Shown here: one piece after another, positions 35,402 through 44,176 of the stretch
How positions within the stretch are numbered: position 1 is the stretch's first letter
Layout: every line of letters begins with the position of its first letter
DNA from: Carboxylicivirga agarovorans
GTDB lineage: Bacteria > Bacteroidota > Bacteroidia > Bacteroidales > Marinilabiliaceae
Length of the DNA stretch: 64,000 bases
Direction: 5' to 3'
Assembly (NCBI RefSeq): GCF_050589845.1
Contig: NZ_JBNGPA010000002.1
Location: 1-64,000 of the forward strand
Program-made: the position numbers and the translations under genes
Notes under the pieces: generated by a model
Told to the model about the DNA's origin: nothing
The model's input: the letters and a program-made list of their open reading frames with translations, nothing else
Database searches by the model: none

Positions 35402-36832
35402 ATGATTTTTAATTCTCTTGATTTTGCAATCTTCTTGCCGATAGTGTTTTGCTTGTATTGGTTTGTTTTAAAAAACAAATTAAAATTACAGAACTTGCTA
35501 ATTGTAATGGCAAGTTATGTATTTTATGGTTGGTGGGATTGGCGATTTCTTTCGTTGATAATTTTCAGTACGCTTGTAGATTACACCATAGGTTTAAAGC
35601 TTAAGTCAGAAAATCGAATAGTAAGAAGAAAGCTACTGTTGTGGACAAGTATCCTAGTGAATCTTGGTTTTCTGGGATTCTTTAAATATTATAACTTCTT
35701 CCTGGATAATTTTATTTCTGCTTTTTCATTTTTTGGAAGGAGTATTAATGCCAATTCGCTCAATATAATTTTGCCGGTAGGGATTAGCTTCTATACTTTT
35801 CAAACATTAAGTTATACAATCGATATATATAAACGTAAACTTGAACCAACTCAAGATTTTGTCTCTTTTGCTGCATTTGTTAGTTTCTTTCCTCAATTGG
35901 TTGCAGGTCCAATAGAAAGAGCGACTCATCTGCTTCCACAATTTGCTAAGCAAAGAGTATTTGATGAATCTAAAGCTTCGGATGGCATGCGGCAGATTTT
36001 ATGGGGATTGTTTAAGAAAATTGTGGTCGCTGATAACTGTGCAGTTATAGTAAATCAGATTTTTAATGATTATGGCACTCAATCTTCAAGTACCTTATTT
36101 ATGGGTGCAATATTTTTTGCCTTTCAGATTTATGGGGATTTTTCTGGTTATTCAGATATTGCAATAGGCACATCAAGGCTATTTGGCTTTAATTTAATGC
36201 AAAACTTTGCATTCCCATATTTTTCAAGGGATATTTCGGAGTTTTGGCGTCGTTGGCATATTTCTTTATCCACCTGGTTTAGAGACTATGTATACATACC
36301 TTTAGGAGGAAGTCGAGGAGGTATTAGTGCCAAAATCAGGAATACTCTGATCATTTTTATTGTAAGTGGTTTTTGGCATGGTGCTAATTGGACTTTTATC
36401 ATATGGGGAGCAATCAATGCCTTATATTTTTTACCCCTGCTACTTTTGAATAGGAACAGAAATTATATCGAAGTTGTCGCAAAAGGTAAATTACTGCCAA
36501 GTTTCAAAGAGTTAATAATGATGTGCTCCACTTTCATTCTAGTTACCTTTTCATGGGTGTTTTTTCGAGCTGAAAATGTAGGTGTTGCTTACGACTATAT
36601 TCTGAGGATGATAGATATGTCATTTTTCTCTCTGCCAGCAATTGACTATAAACCAGTTTTGTATATTTTGATATTGCTTAGTGTAGAATGGATAAACAGG
36701 GGTAAAAAACATGGTTTGGAGTTCTCCAATATCCGATTTGGAGTACTGCGCTGGAGTGCATATGTAACGATTTTCTGTTTGATTTTATTTCTGGGTGCAA
36801 AGTCGCAATCATTTATCTATTTTCAATTTTAA
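35402..36832 (+). CDS. MBOAT O-acyltransferase (DltB/AlgI-like)
   Basis: A 476-residue membrane-bound O-acyltransferase with about ten helices. EFWRRWHISLSTWFRDYVYI (about 279-298) and the catalytic-type His in SGFWHGANWTFIIWG (about 325) are the MBOAT hallmarks. These proteins pass an acyl or D-alanyl group from a cytoplasmic donor (ACP or CoA) to the outside. The next gene, 5 nt downstream, encodes an SGNH-like partner, as in DltB/DltD and AlgI/AlgJ pairs. The presence of a DltA-like enzyme and carrier proteins upstream suggests the donor may be aminoacyl- or acyl-carrier protein. Confidence 0.92.
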   Translation: MIFNSLDFAIFLPIVFCLYWFVLKNKLKLQNLLIVMASYVFYGWWDWRFLSLIIFSTLVDYTIGLKLKSENRIVRRKLLLWTSILVNLGFLGFFKYYNFFLDNFISAFSFFGRSINANSLNIILPVGISFYTFQTLSYTIDIYKRKLEPTQDFVSFAAFVSFFPQLVAGPIERATHLLPQFAKQRVFDESKASDGMRQILWGLFKKIVVADNCAVIVNQIFNDYGTQSSSTLFMGAIFFAFQIYGDFSGYSDIAIGTSRLFGFNLMQNFAFPYFSRDISEFWRRWHISLSTWFRDYVYIPLGGSRGGISAKIRNTLIIFIVSGFWHGANWTFIIWGAINALYFLPLLLLNRNRNYIEVVAKGKLLPSFKELIMMCSTFILVTFSWVFFRAENVGVAYDYILRMIDMSFFSLPAIDYKPVLYILILLSVEWINRGKKHGLEFSNIRFGVLRWSAYVTIFCLILFLGAKSQSFIYFQF

Positions 36833-36837
36833 GAGTC

Positions 36838-37773
36838 ATGAAAAGATTTTTGCTAAAATGCATAGCCTTCTTGTTTTGTGTTATAACTATTTTAACACTT
36901 ACCTTAAATCAATGGGGAGGATATATAGATTATTTCTATAACAAGTTCACAACTCCCAAAGCGTCATCCTTAATTTTAGGAGACTCTCGGAGCTTTCAGG
37001 GCTTGCAACCAAAAGTTATAAACGAGCAACTTAAAGATTGTAACTTCAAATTACCTATTTTCAACTACAGTTTCACTATCGCTCAGATTACATACGATAG
37101 CTTATATCTGTCAAGTATAAAAAGAAAGCTGGATACGACTAAAACAAATGGTCTTTTTGTCCTTTCTGTTCACCCATATGTCCTTTCAGAGAGAAATGGA
37201 GGAACAGATTTTTCTGATGCCCCTCCCCATAATATGTATTTTGTCGATAAGAATCCAAATTTCGAATATTTAATTCGAAATCTCGATTACTTTCATTTCA
37301 GAGGTGTTTTTAGAAAGTCATCAAAAACACATAAGGATGGCTGGCTTGAGGAAACGAACCTTCCTGATAATACAAGGATATTAGCAGAGTGGAAAGAAAA
37401 TCAAGAAAATTTATATTCAAAGTTCTCTAAAGAATGGATGAAATCAAAGGATAAGTTGAATAGCCTCGAAGAGATAATGTGTTACTTAAGTCAATTTGGA
37501 AACGTATTTCTTGTAAGAATGCCAGTAGATATTGAGATTTTGAATATTGAAAATGCATATTGGCCTGATTTTAATGCTTGTATAGAGGAAATCAGTGCAA
37601 ACAACCAAATACCTTATCTGGATTTTAGCAATGTAAATAATCGATATTCAACATATGATGGGGTCCATATTGACAAGTTTTCGGGTGTTGATTTTGCAAT
37701 TGACTTGTGTGACTCAATTAGTCAATATGTCGATAATGAGGAAATAGTGAATTTAATAGGGTGTGCAAGGTAG
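36838..37773 (+). CDS. SGNH-like periplasmic partner of the MBOAT protein (DltD/AlgJ-like)
   Basis: A 311-residue protein with one N-terminal membrane anchor (about residues 5-25). The block I motif LILGDSRSFQGL places the nucleophile at about Ser50, and YDGVHIDKF near 273-281 supplies the Asp-x-x-His pair. This is the SGNH hydrolase/acyltransferase pattern seen in DltD and AlgX/AlgJ. It would take the acyl group presented by the MBOAT protein and place it on the polysaccharide in the periplasm. It is the last gene of the long locus, ending 130 nt before a strong terminator. Confidence 0.82.
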   Translation: MKRFLLKCIAFLFCVITILTLTLNQWGGYIDYFYNKFTTPKASSLILGDSRSFQGLQPKVINEQLKDCNFKLPIFNYSFTIAQITYDSLYLSSIKRKLDTTKTNGLFVLSVHPYVLSERNGGTDFSDAPPHNMYFVDKNPNFEYLIRNLDYFHFRGVFRKSSKTHKDGWLEETNLPDNTRILAEWKENQENLYSKFSKEWMKSKDKLNSLEEIMCYLSQFGNVFLVRMPVDIEILNIENAYWPDFNACIEEISANNQIPYLDFSNVNNRYSTYDGVHIDKFSGVDFAIDLCDSISQYVDNEEIVNLIGCAR

Positions 37774-37903
37774 GCTTTTCGTTTGCTCTTCAATTTCAGA
37801 GTATAGCTGTCAATTATCTTCTGCAGTAATCACAATAGCATAATGCCTATCGGTTGTTGTATGCTAGAATCAAGCTGCAATTTTAAGGACTAGATAATAT
37901 GAT

Positions 37904-37946
37904 ATAAAGAAAGAGGGTTTCTAATTTAGAAACCCTCTTTCTTTAT
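37904..37946. terminator. Terminator between convergent units
   Basis: A perfect 20-bp stem (37904-37923 against 37927-37946) with a 3-nt loop and A/T tracts on both sides. It can stop both the polysaccharide transcript and the beta-helix gene coming from the other strand. Confidence 0.9.
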
Positions 37947-37960
37947 ATTTCTATGATTCT

Positions 37961-39679
37961 TTAATTCACTATAATTCCATTAGAATTAGAAATTGATACT
38001 TCACCACCATTTAATTCATTATTTGATAATGTTATTTGGTTCGCTTCTGTTCCTTGTTCAATATTAACATTTACAAAGGCGATAGGCTTGAAAGTAGTAT
38101 TAATATCGTTTTCATATATCTGAACTTTGTCTGCACTAGCAATATGAGTAAAAATCCCGTAACTATTTGTTACATCACTTGAAATTTTGTTACCGTATAT
38201 ATTGCTGCCAATGATATCGTTTATCATTATTCCTGTTTTGCAGTTTTTGATGATATTATCATACACATCAATATCCTGGTTATATATTGAAATACCTAAA
38301 TTACCACTATTCACTGTGTTTCCTGATATTTCGTTATTAAATATTGTTTCTGAGTTTTGAGGTTTTCCTCCTTTAAGTGCAACATCATCAGCTTGAGCAT
38401 TGATTACGTTATTTATAATCCTAACTCCATTAGCTAAAGAAAATCCAATGGTATTCTCAGTTGTGTTATTTTCAATAGTAATATCCTGACCAATAGCGAT
38501 AGTAAAAGCACTTGCCATACTACCTTTTTCAATATTATTCCTGATAGTAATATCCTTTGCTATTTGATACTCAATAAGGTTGCCATTGTCATCTCTTGTT
38601 CGGTATGCCTCAACATCAATTCCGCATTTGGGTGATGTTCCTTCAGAGTATTGGGTGTCGACACCTGCATTTAGAAAAGAATTATTCTCAACAATGATAT
38701 TGTAACCATCAGTAATTGACATGTTATTGCGTCGATTACTATCAAACGTACAACCGGTTACCAGTACATTATTACTTCCTATGTACTCTGGATCAAACGC
38801 ATATTTCATGCTGTGAATATTTAAGCCATCTCCGGCTGCGTTTTGCATAATTACGTCAGAAATAGTAATATCTACACCAGATGAAATGTTGATCAAATGT
38901 CCCCATTCATGTGTTGTTCGCAAACGACCATTTGTATCGTAGATAGGAGTATAGTCATGTTTATCTCTATCGCCGTGTAATTTACCACCTGTAATAGTTA
39001 CATTTGATTGCCCCCTGATTTCAAGAAGATTATATCGAACGTATTTATTTGGCTGAACTCTTAAATTTGCATTATCTGCCATTTTAAGGTTGAAGTTAGA
39101 AGGCAAATGGATTGATGTTTCAAAAGGTAAAACCAGGTTTCTGTCACTGGTTACCAAAAAGTATGCATCTAATTGATCAATATTAAAATTGATTGCACCA
39201 AGCCTTTTGACATCGTTAATTGCTCTTTGAAATAAGTTTTTGTTATCAAGTGCAATTTCATCGCTAACTATACCTTCAACAATACCCCATTTATTCTTAT
39301 CAAAAGTATAGGTTGAACTATTTAATTTGACTGAGCCGGTAACACCAAGTTGATGGTTTAATAATCGTCCATCAATAATACCAGCTTGTTTAAAATTTAA
39401 TTCACCATTAATAATTTCACCACCTTTGTAATCAATGATTACATTCTCAGGTAACATGATTTTTTGACCATTCAGGTCATGTGAGCATTCAATTATTAAG
39501 GTGTCATTGGCGCTTGTTGAATTAAAATCATAATCACAAGGAGTGGATGTTTCTTTATCCACCGGAGCTTCTGGTTCTGTAGGGTCTACAGGAACCTCTG
39601 TATCTGGATTTATGCTTTCGCCGGTGCAAGCAGAGAATATTAAAATTAGGGCTAAAAATAAATTGATCACATACTTCAT
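37961..39679 (-). CDS. Parallel beta-helix lipoprotein (lyase/epimerase-like)
   Basis: A 572-residue lipoprotein with signal peptide ending in IFSAC, followed by a Pro/Glu/Asp-rich linker (about 20-45). From about residue 180 onward there are many right-handed beta-helix coils with N-x-I/V patterns (for example GSNNVLVTGCTFDSN, ENNTTENTIG, GNTVNSGNLGISIYNQD). Such folds occur in polysaccharide lyases, C5-epimerases and glycan-binding proteins. It lies opposite to and directly behind the polysaccharide genes, so it may trim, modify or anchor the polymer. No export signal of the K-acidic type follows the Cys, so it may face the periplasm. Confidence 0.85.
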   Translation of the reverse strand: MKYVINLFLALILIFSACTGESINPDTEVPVDPTEPEAPVDKETSTPCDYDFNSTSANDTLIIECSHDLNGQKIMLPENVIIDYKGGEIINGELNFKQAGIIDGRLLNHQLGVTGSVKLNSSTYTFDKNKWGIVEGIVSDEIALDNKNLFQRAINDVKRLGAINFNIDQLDAYFLVTSDRNLVLPFETSIHLPSNFNLKMADNANLRVQPNKYVRYNLLEIRGQSNVTITGGKLHGDRDKHDYTPIYDTNGRLRTTHEWGHLINISSGVDITISDVIMQNAAGDGLNIHSMKYAFDPEYIGSNNVLVTGCTFDSNRRNNMSITDGYNIIVENNSFLNAGVDTQYSEGTSPKCGIDVEAYRTRDDNGNLIEYQIAKDITIRNNIEKGSMASAFTIAIGQDITIENNTTENTIGFSLANGVRIINNVINAQADDVALKGGKPQNSETIFNNEISGNTVNSGNLGISIYNQDIDVYDNIIKNCKTGIMINDIIGSNIYGNKISSDVTNSYGIFTHIASADKVQIYENDINTTFKPIAFVNVNIEQGTEANQITLSNNELNGGEVSISNSNGIIVN

Positions 39680-40513
39680 AACTTCTAAATCATTTAATGT
39701 ACAACTTCAAAAATTCAAACACTATCCCATCCCACAAATCTACATTGAGTATGTATGGTATATTAAACTATCCCTATTAAGGAATTATTCTAAGTCTAAA
39801 GATCTTAATCAAAACTATTTGGACTAAACATTTTCTTTGACGCAAAAAAATGAAAAAGGTTTGGATTAGTAAAGAAAAAAATTACATAAAAGTGTTAAAA
39901 GTGTTGACGAACGGATTTGTGACATTGACCAGAAGCTCCTGCACGCAAGATTTGGTACGTGATTCAAAAGATTAGTTTGTAATTCGCAGATAATGAAAAA
40001 AATATTAGAAATTTTAATAAAGAATCCTGTATCAACGATTTTAATAATCAACATTTTTGTATTCAGGTATAAGTTGAAACTATATCAAGTTTTTCAAAAA
40101 CATTAAGACTTAACGATACTTTGCTAAAAATCGAAAGAAATCTTGTACATTTTCCTTAATGTTCAAATCTGAAGTTTTTCAAAGTTTAGCCTCTTAAGCT
40201 CATTAATAACAGGTTTTGATTAAGTGAGTTGAATGGTGCTAGTATTGACTGTTTGTAGTTTTTTAAAAAAATATTGATCATTAGTGTAAATACAAACCGC
40301 TTAAAATCTTATAAGCATTCAGAAATATATGAATTTTGCATGTTCATATTTTTGTCTTTTCATCCTCAAAAGGCGTGTTGTATAAAAATAAGTAAAGCAA
40401 TATGTAGAGCTTAATTTTTGATAAACACATCATTTCGCATGATTAAAATCACTCAACATCAACTACATTTGTAGCAAAACAATACGAATTTAATAACCTA
40501 GTCACTTTTAATC
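39680..40513. other. 834-nt divergent intergenic region
   Basis: This AT-rich region lies between the beta-helix gene (minus) and the export gene (plus). No convincing gene is visible; short frames at 39543-39827 (plus) and 39866-40054 (minus) have no recognisable features. It must hold promoters for both directions. A -7-like box is seen at 40464-40471. The size leaves room for regulatory RNA, but I found no clear hairpin. Confidence 0.5.
40464..40471 (+). promoter_or_regulatory. -7 box upstream of the export gene
   Basis: TACATTTG fits TAnnTTTG and would start transcription about 35 nt before the ATG at 40514. No good -33 TTTG is found at the usual distance, so support is partial. Confidence 0.4.
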
Positions 40514-41302
40514 ATGCTTGATTCCCTACAAAAAGCTTTCTGGTTTATTGCCTTTACAGTAATAATTAGTTCTTGTGTACCTTTAAAAAAGTCTATTTAC
40601 TTGCAGGGTGAGATTGCGCAAGACCTTGAGGAAGTGGAGCTACAATATCATCCTGAAAAAACATCCTATCTGGTTAAACCCAATGATAACCTTTATATAC
40701 AAATTAATAGTTTGGATGAACGTACCTCTTCTTTCCTGAATAATGAAAGGGGTGCGACCACAAGAATTGACAATCCGATGGCGGCCAGCCTTGTTGGTTA
40801 TCGAGTAGAGCAGGATGGCTCCATCCACTTCCCTTTTGTCGGTAAGGTTCAGGTGGCTAATTTAACTCTAGATCAGGTACGTGATAAGATTCAGGAAGTA
40901 GTTTCCAAATACATTGATGAAAGTAGTGTAACCGTTAAATTACTAAATGATAATATTACCATTTTAGGTGAAGTTCGTGCGCCAGGGCGTTACCTGCTAT
41001 ATGATGAGGAAATCAATATACTTGAGGCGCTGAGTTTAGCAGGAGATGTAACTGATTTTGCGAACAAAAAGAAAGTGCAATTGATGCGAATGGATGGCAA
41101 TGTACAGCAGGTTATTGTTATTAATACCCTCGATGATCAATTGCTACTGTCACCATATTACAATTTGAAACCAGGTGATGTTTTGTATGTTCAACCCAGA
41201 CGTTTAAAGTCTGTTCAGTTAAGCGCCATCCCATGGCAATTGACTTTAACGCTTATCAATACGACCTTACTGCTTTATACATTTTATAATACACAATTTT
41301 AA
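40514..41302 (+). CDS. Polysaccharide export lipoprotein (Wza/BexD-like)
   Basis: A 262-residue outer-membrane polysaccharide export protein. The signal peptide ends in ISSC (lipid Cys near 21). The poly-export domain includes SYLVKPNDNLYIQINSLDE. The SLBB domain has DNITILGEVRAPGRYLLYDE. A hydrophobic C-terminal helix (LTLTLINTTLLLYTFYN) may span the outer membrane as in Wza. It lacks an acidic export signal after the Cys, which fits an outer-membrane channel and not a surface lipoprotein. It forms an operon with the Wzc-like kinase 27 nt downstream. Confidence 0.92.
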   Translation: MLDSLQKAFWFIAFTVIISSCVPLKKSIYLQGEIAQDLEEVELQYHPEKTSYLVKPNDNLYIQINSLDERTSSFLNNERGATTRIDNPMAASLVGYRVEQDGSIHFPFVGKVQVANLTLDQVRDKIQEVVSKYIDESSVTVKLLNDNITILGEVRAPGRYLLYDEEINILEALSLAGDVTDFANKKKVQLMRMDGNVQQVIVINTLDDQLLLSPYYNLKPGDVLYVQPRRLKSVQLSAIPWQLTLTLINTTLLLYTFYNTQF

Positions 41303-41329
41303 TAGCTAATAACCTTAAGCTTTTATACG

Positions 41330-43642
41330 ATGTTTAGTGATGATAATCATATTAAAGAAATGCCATTAAACCTGACTAAATTATTTTATCGGGTATTACA
41401 ATATTGGTATTACATACCTATTTTCTTAACATTATCCACTGCTGTAGCATTATATATCTATAAATCGACAGCTACTCAATATAAGATAAGCACGCGGCTT
41501 TTGATTTCAGATACCAATGAACAGGCACCATCCATAAGTGCTACTGAGTCAGCATTACCTGGTATTAACCTGGGGACAATCAATAATGTAGAAAACCAAC
41601 TGATTATCCTAACATCTTCTCAGCAAATAGAAAAGACGCTTAATCAACTCAACTTTGGTATCAGTTATCATGAACATGAAACCTTTAAAGAAATAGAAAT
41701 CTACAAAGACAGTCCATTCACTGTTAAATTAGATACGAGTGGTGTGTCATTGCCTGAAAGAAAATTTCTAATAGAATTTATTTCTAAAGATGAATTTATA
41801 ATAGCTCAGGATGACCAACCTTATTCTCAACGACATAAGTTCTTTGAGCAGATTGAGATAGAAGGACTTACCTTTGCACTTCTACCTAATGATAATACGC
41901 TTAATGAACAGCTGCAAAATCGTATCTTTAGTTTTCAAATTAACCCATTATATAAACTTATTGCTTATTATCAGAAGGCAATAAATATTGCTTCAGTCAA
42001 GTCAGGCTCTTCTATTTTTGAGATATCCATTCACCAAAACAACATCCAGAAGGGAAGAGATTTTCTTAATAAGTTGGCAGAAAACTCGGTGGCATACACG
42101 TTGGATAAAAAGAATCAAATTGCCAATAATACCATTCAGTTTATCGAAAATCAGCTGATTGATGTGAGTGATTCCTTAAATATGACAAAGCATATGCTGG
42201 AGAATTTCAGGTCACGAAATGAGATGATGGATATTTCCATGCAAGGGCAGATGATAATAGATAAAACTGAAAATCTGGAGCTGGAAAAAGCGATTATCAG
42301 TAGGCAGTTGGATTATTACCATTACCTGGTTAACTTTTTGGAAAGCAACCAGAATATTCTGAATCTGCTTCCTCCTTCTGCGCAGGGTGTTGAGAACCTT
42401 ATTGTCGATCAAATGGTGAGTGAGTTGGCAACTATGAATGCAGAGAAACAAAGTTTGCAATTCAACTCCAAAGAGGATAATCCAGCCATTGCACGTATTA
42501 ATCGACAGATTAGTGGAAAAAAGGAAATCATTCTTCAACAAGCAAAAAGTAATATTACTTCAACTCAAAAAGATTTGGATGATGTCAATCAACGACTGAT
42601 TCAGTTGAGTTATGAAATAAGGAGACTGCCGCAGAAAGAACAGGTTTCGCTGGATATTGAACAGAAGTTTCAGTCAACCGATCGCATGCATAGTTATCTA
42701 ATGGAGCGTCGTTCTGAAGCTCAATTGGCCAAAGCTTCCAATACACCCGACAATGAAATTATTGAACCTGCTAAAGTTATGGCTAAGACAAAGCCTGACT
42801 TAAAGCTTATGGTTGCCCTCATTGTAATTGTTGGTTTTTTTATCCCATTTGGTATTATTTTCCTTTTCGTTTTTACAAATAACAGAGTGTTGGATAAGGA
42901 AGATCTGGAGCAGATTAGTTCCTTGCCAATCATTGGTGTTATTCCCAAAGTCAGTCAGAAGAAGTTATTCCTTAATAGTAACACACATTCCGTATTGGCT
43001 GAATCGATACGTAACATACGGACATCTCTTGAATTCTACCCTAATAATGGTTCATCAAAGTGTATTCTGTTTACTTCAGGACTTCCAAATGAAGGAAAGA
43101 CTACCAATGCCATTAATCTTGCTATTTCGTACGCCCAACTGGGGAAAAAGACGATCATTGTTGATTTTGATATGCGTCGCCCAAGCGTTGTTAAGTTGCT
43201 AAATATTAAGAAAAATGGTTATGGTCTGAGTGCTTTTCTGTCTCAAAATAACCCTGAGAATAAAAGCAAATTGATTCATACCTGCGAAGAGCATAGACTG
43301 GATGTAATGGTTTCGGGCGAAATACCACCTAATCCGGCCGAACTTATTGCTGGTGAACAAACAGCTGTTTTAATAAATGAATTGAAACGCCTCTATGAGA
43401 TCATTATTATTGATTCACCTCCTATTGGACTTGTAACAGACGCTCTTCTATTGAGTCGACTCTCTGATATAAATATCCTGGTTACCAGGCATAAGCATAC
43501 GCCAAAGCCGATGTTAACTAATTTATTGAAAGATAAAAAGATAACTGAAATCAAAAACTTTAACTTGGTATTGAATGACTTGCCGGTGACAAAACGAGCC
43601 TATAACAATTTTAGCTATAGTGGTAAGTACTATAAATCATAA
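41330..43642 (+). CDS. Wzc-like polysaccharide co-polymerase and tyrosine kinase
   Basis: A 770-residue protein. An N-terminal Wzz-type domain has a first membrane helix near residues 20-40. A long coiled-coil region follows (about 260-450), then a second helix near 490-515. The cytoplasmic BY-kinase domain has Walker A SGLPNEGKTTNAINLA, Walker A' IIVDFDMRRPS and Walker B IIIIDSPPIG. The C-terminal tail ends in a short tyrosine cluster with four Tyr in about the last 16 residues, fewer than in E. coli Wzc. It controls chain length and export together with the Wza-like protein. Confidence 0.93.
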   Translation: MFSDDNHIKEMPLNLTKLFYRVLQYWYYIPIFLTLSTAVALYIYKSTATQYKISTRLLISDTNEQAPSISATESALPGINLGTINNVENQLIILTSSQQIEKTLNQLNFGISYHEHETFKEIEIYKDSPFTVKLDTSGVSLPERKFLIEFISKDEFIIAQDDQPYSQRHKFFEQIEIEGLTFALLPNDNTLNEQLQNRIFSFQINPLYKLIAYYQKAINIASVKSGSSIFEISIHQNNIQKGRDFLNKLAENSVAYTLDKKNQIANNTIQFIENQLIDVSDSLNMTKHMLENFRSRNEMMDISMQGQMIIDKTENLELEKAIISRQLDYYHYLVNFLESNQNILNLLPPSAQGVENLIVDQMVSELATMNAEKQSLQFNSKEDNPAIARINRQISGKKEIILQQAKSNITSTQKDLDDVNQRLIQLSYEIRRLPQKEQVSLDIEQKFQSTDRMHSYLMERRSEAQLAKASNTPDNEIIEPAKVMAKTKPDLKLMVALIVIVGFFIPFGIIFLFVFTNNRVLDKEDLEQISSLPIIGVIPKVSQKKLFLNSNTHSVLAESIRNIRTSLEFYPNNGSSKCILFTSGLPNEGKTTNAINLAISYAQLGKKTIIVDFDMRRPSVVKLLNIKKNGYGLSAFLSQNNPENKSKLIHTCEEHRLDVMVSGEIPPNPAELIAGEQTAVLINELKRLYEIIIIDSPPIGLVTDALLLSRLSDINILVTRHKHTPKPMLTNLLKDKKITEIKNFNLVLNDLPVTKRAYNNFSYSGKYYKS

Positions 43643-44176
43643 AGTATGGTAATAAATCAGGATAGTTTAATACTATCTGTAGAATAATCTAAATAGTAAT
43701 AATACAAAGTTTGAACTCCATCTAAAGCAGCTAATTGTTTTAAATGGAGTTCAAAATTTATAGGCTTGTCTATCTTCTAAAATGCTGAGATTTCAGAAAG
43801 ATTTGACAAGAACCATTATTTCAGTAATTATCGGGCTAAAATATACTGCATAATTAATAAGTGTAGCTTAAAATCTTTCACATCGCATTTCGATTAGTTT
43901 AGCTGTATAAATCGTTTGTTCGTCATAATCTTAAGGAATAAGTCAGTTGTAATCTGCTATTTACATTAATATGTCATAATTTTATCAGTCCCAAACTCAA
44001 TGTTTTAGTTTTTAACCAGGTAAGCCAGGCTTACTACTAATCCTGAATAACTATGATCTTGTCATATCATTGTGAAATCGAAGTGCTTGCGAATTCGTGT
44101 ATTTCATCCTTGGAAGTGAATCAGTGGGCAACAGAGGGCGGTTCTGGATTAGTGTTATACTATTAGTGATTGTGAT
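43643..44176. other. 534-nt intergenic region before the pglF-like gene
   Basis: No gene is seen. It contains one hairpin at 43710-43755 and otherwise plain AT-rich sequence. It separates the Wza/Wzc operon from the 4,6-dehydratase gene and should hold the promoter of the latter, though no TAnnTTTG box was found near the start. Confidence 0.5.
43710..43755 (+). terminator. Hairpin after the Wzc gene, possible terminator
   Basis: TTTGAACTCCAT (43710-43721) pairs perfectly with ATGGAGTTCAAA (43744-43755) over a 22-nt loop. There is no long T tract, so it could be a weak terminator or a 3' stabiliser of the export mRNA. Confidence 0.45.

Noticed and set aside
39543..40054. Two short frames in the gap before the export gene
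   Set aside because: One largely overlaps the beta-helix lipoprotein gene in antisense and the other has no features; neither has a start context.
42828..43202. 124-codon frame inside the Wzc gene
   Set aside because: Shadow frame of a clear Wzc-like kinase domain; no independent signals.
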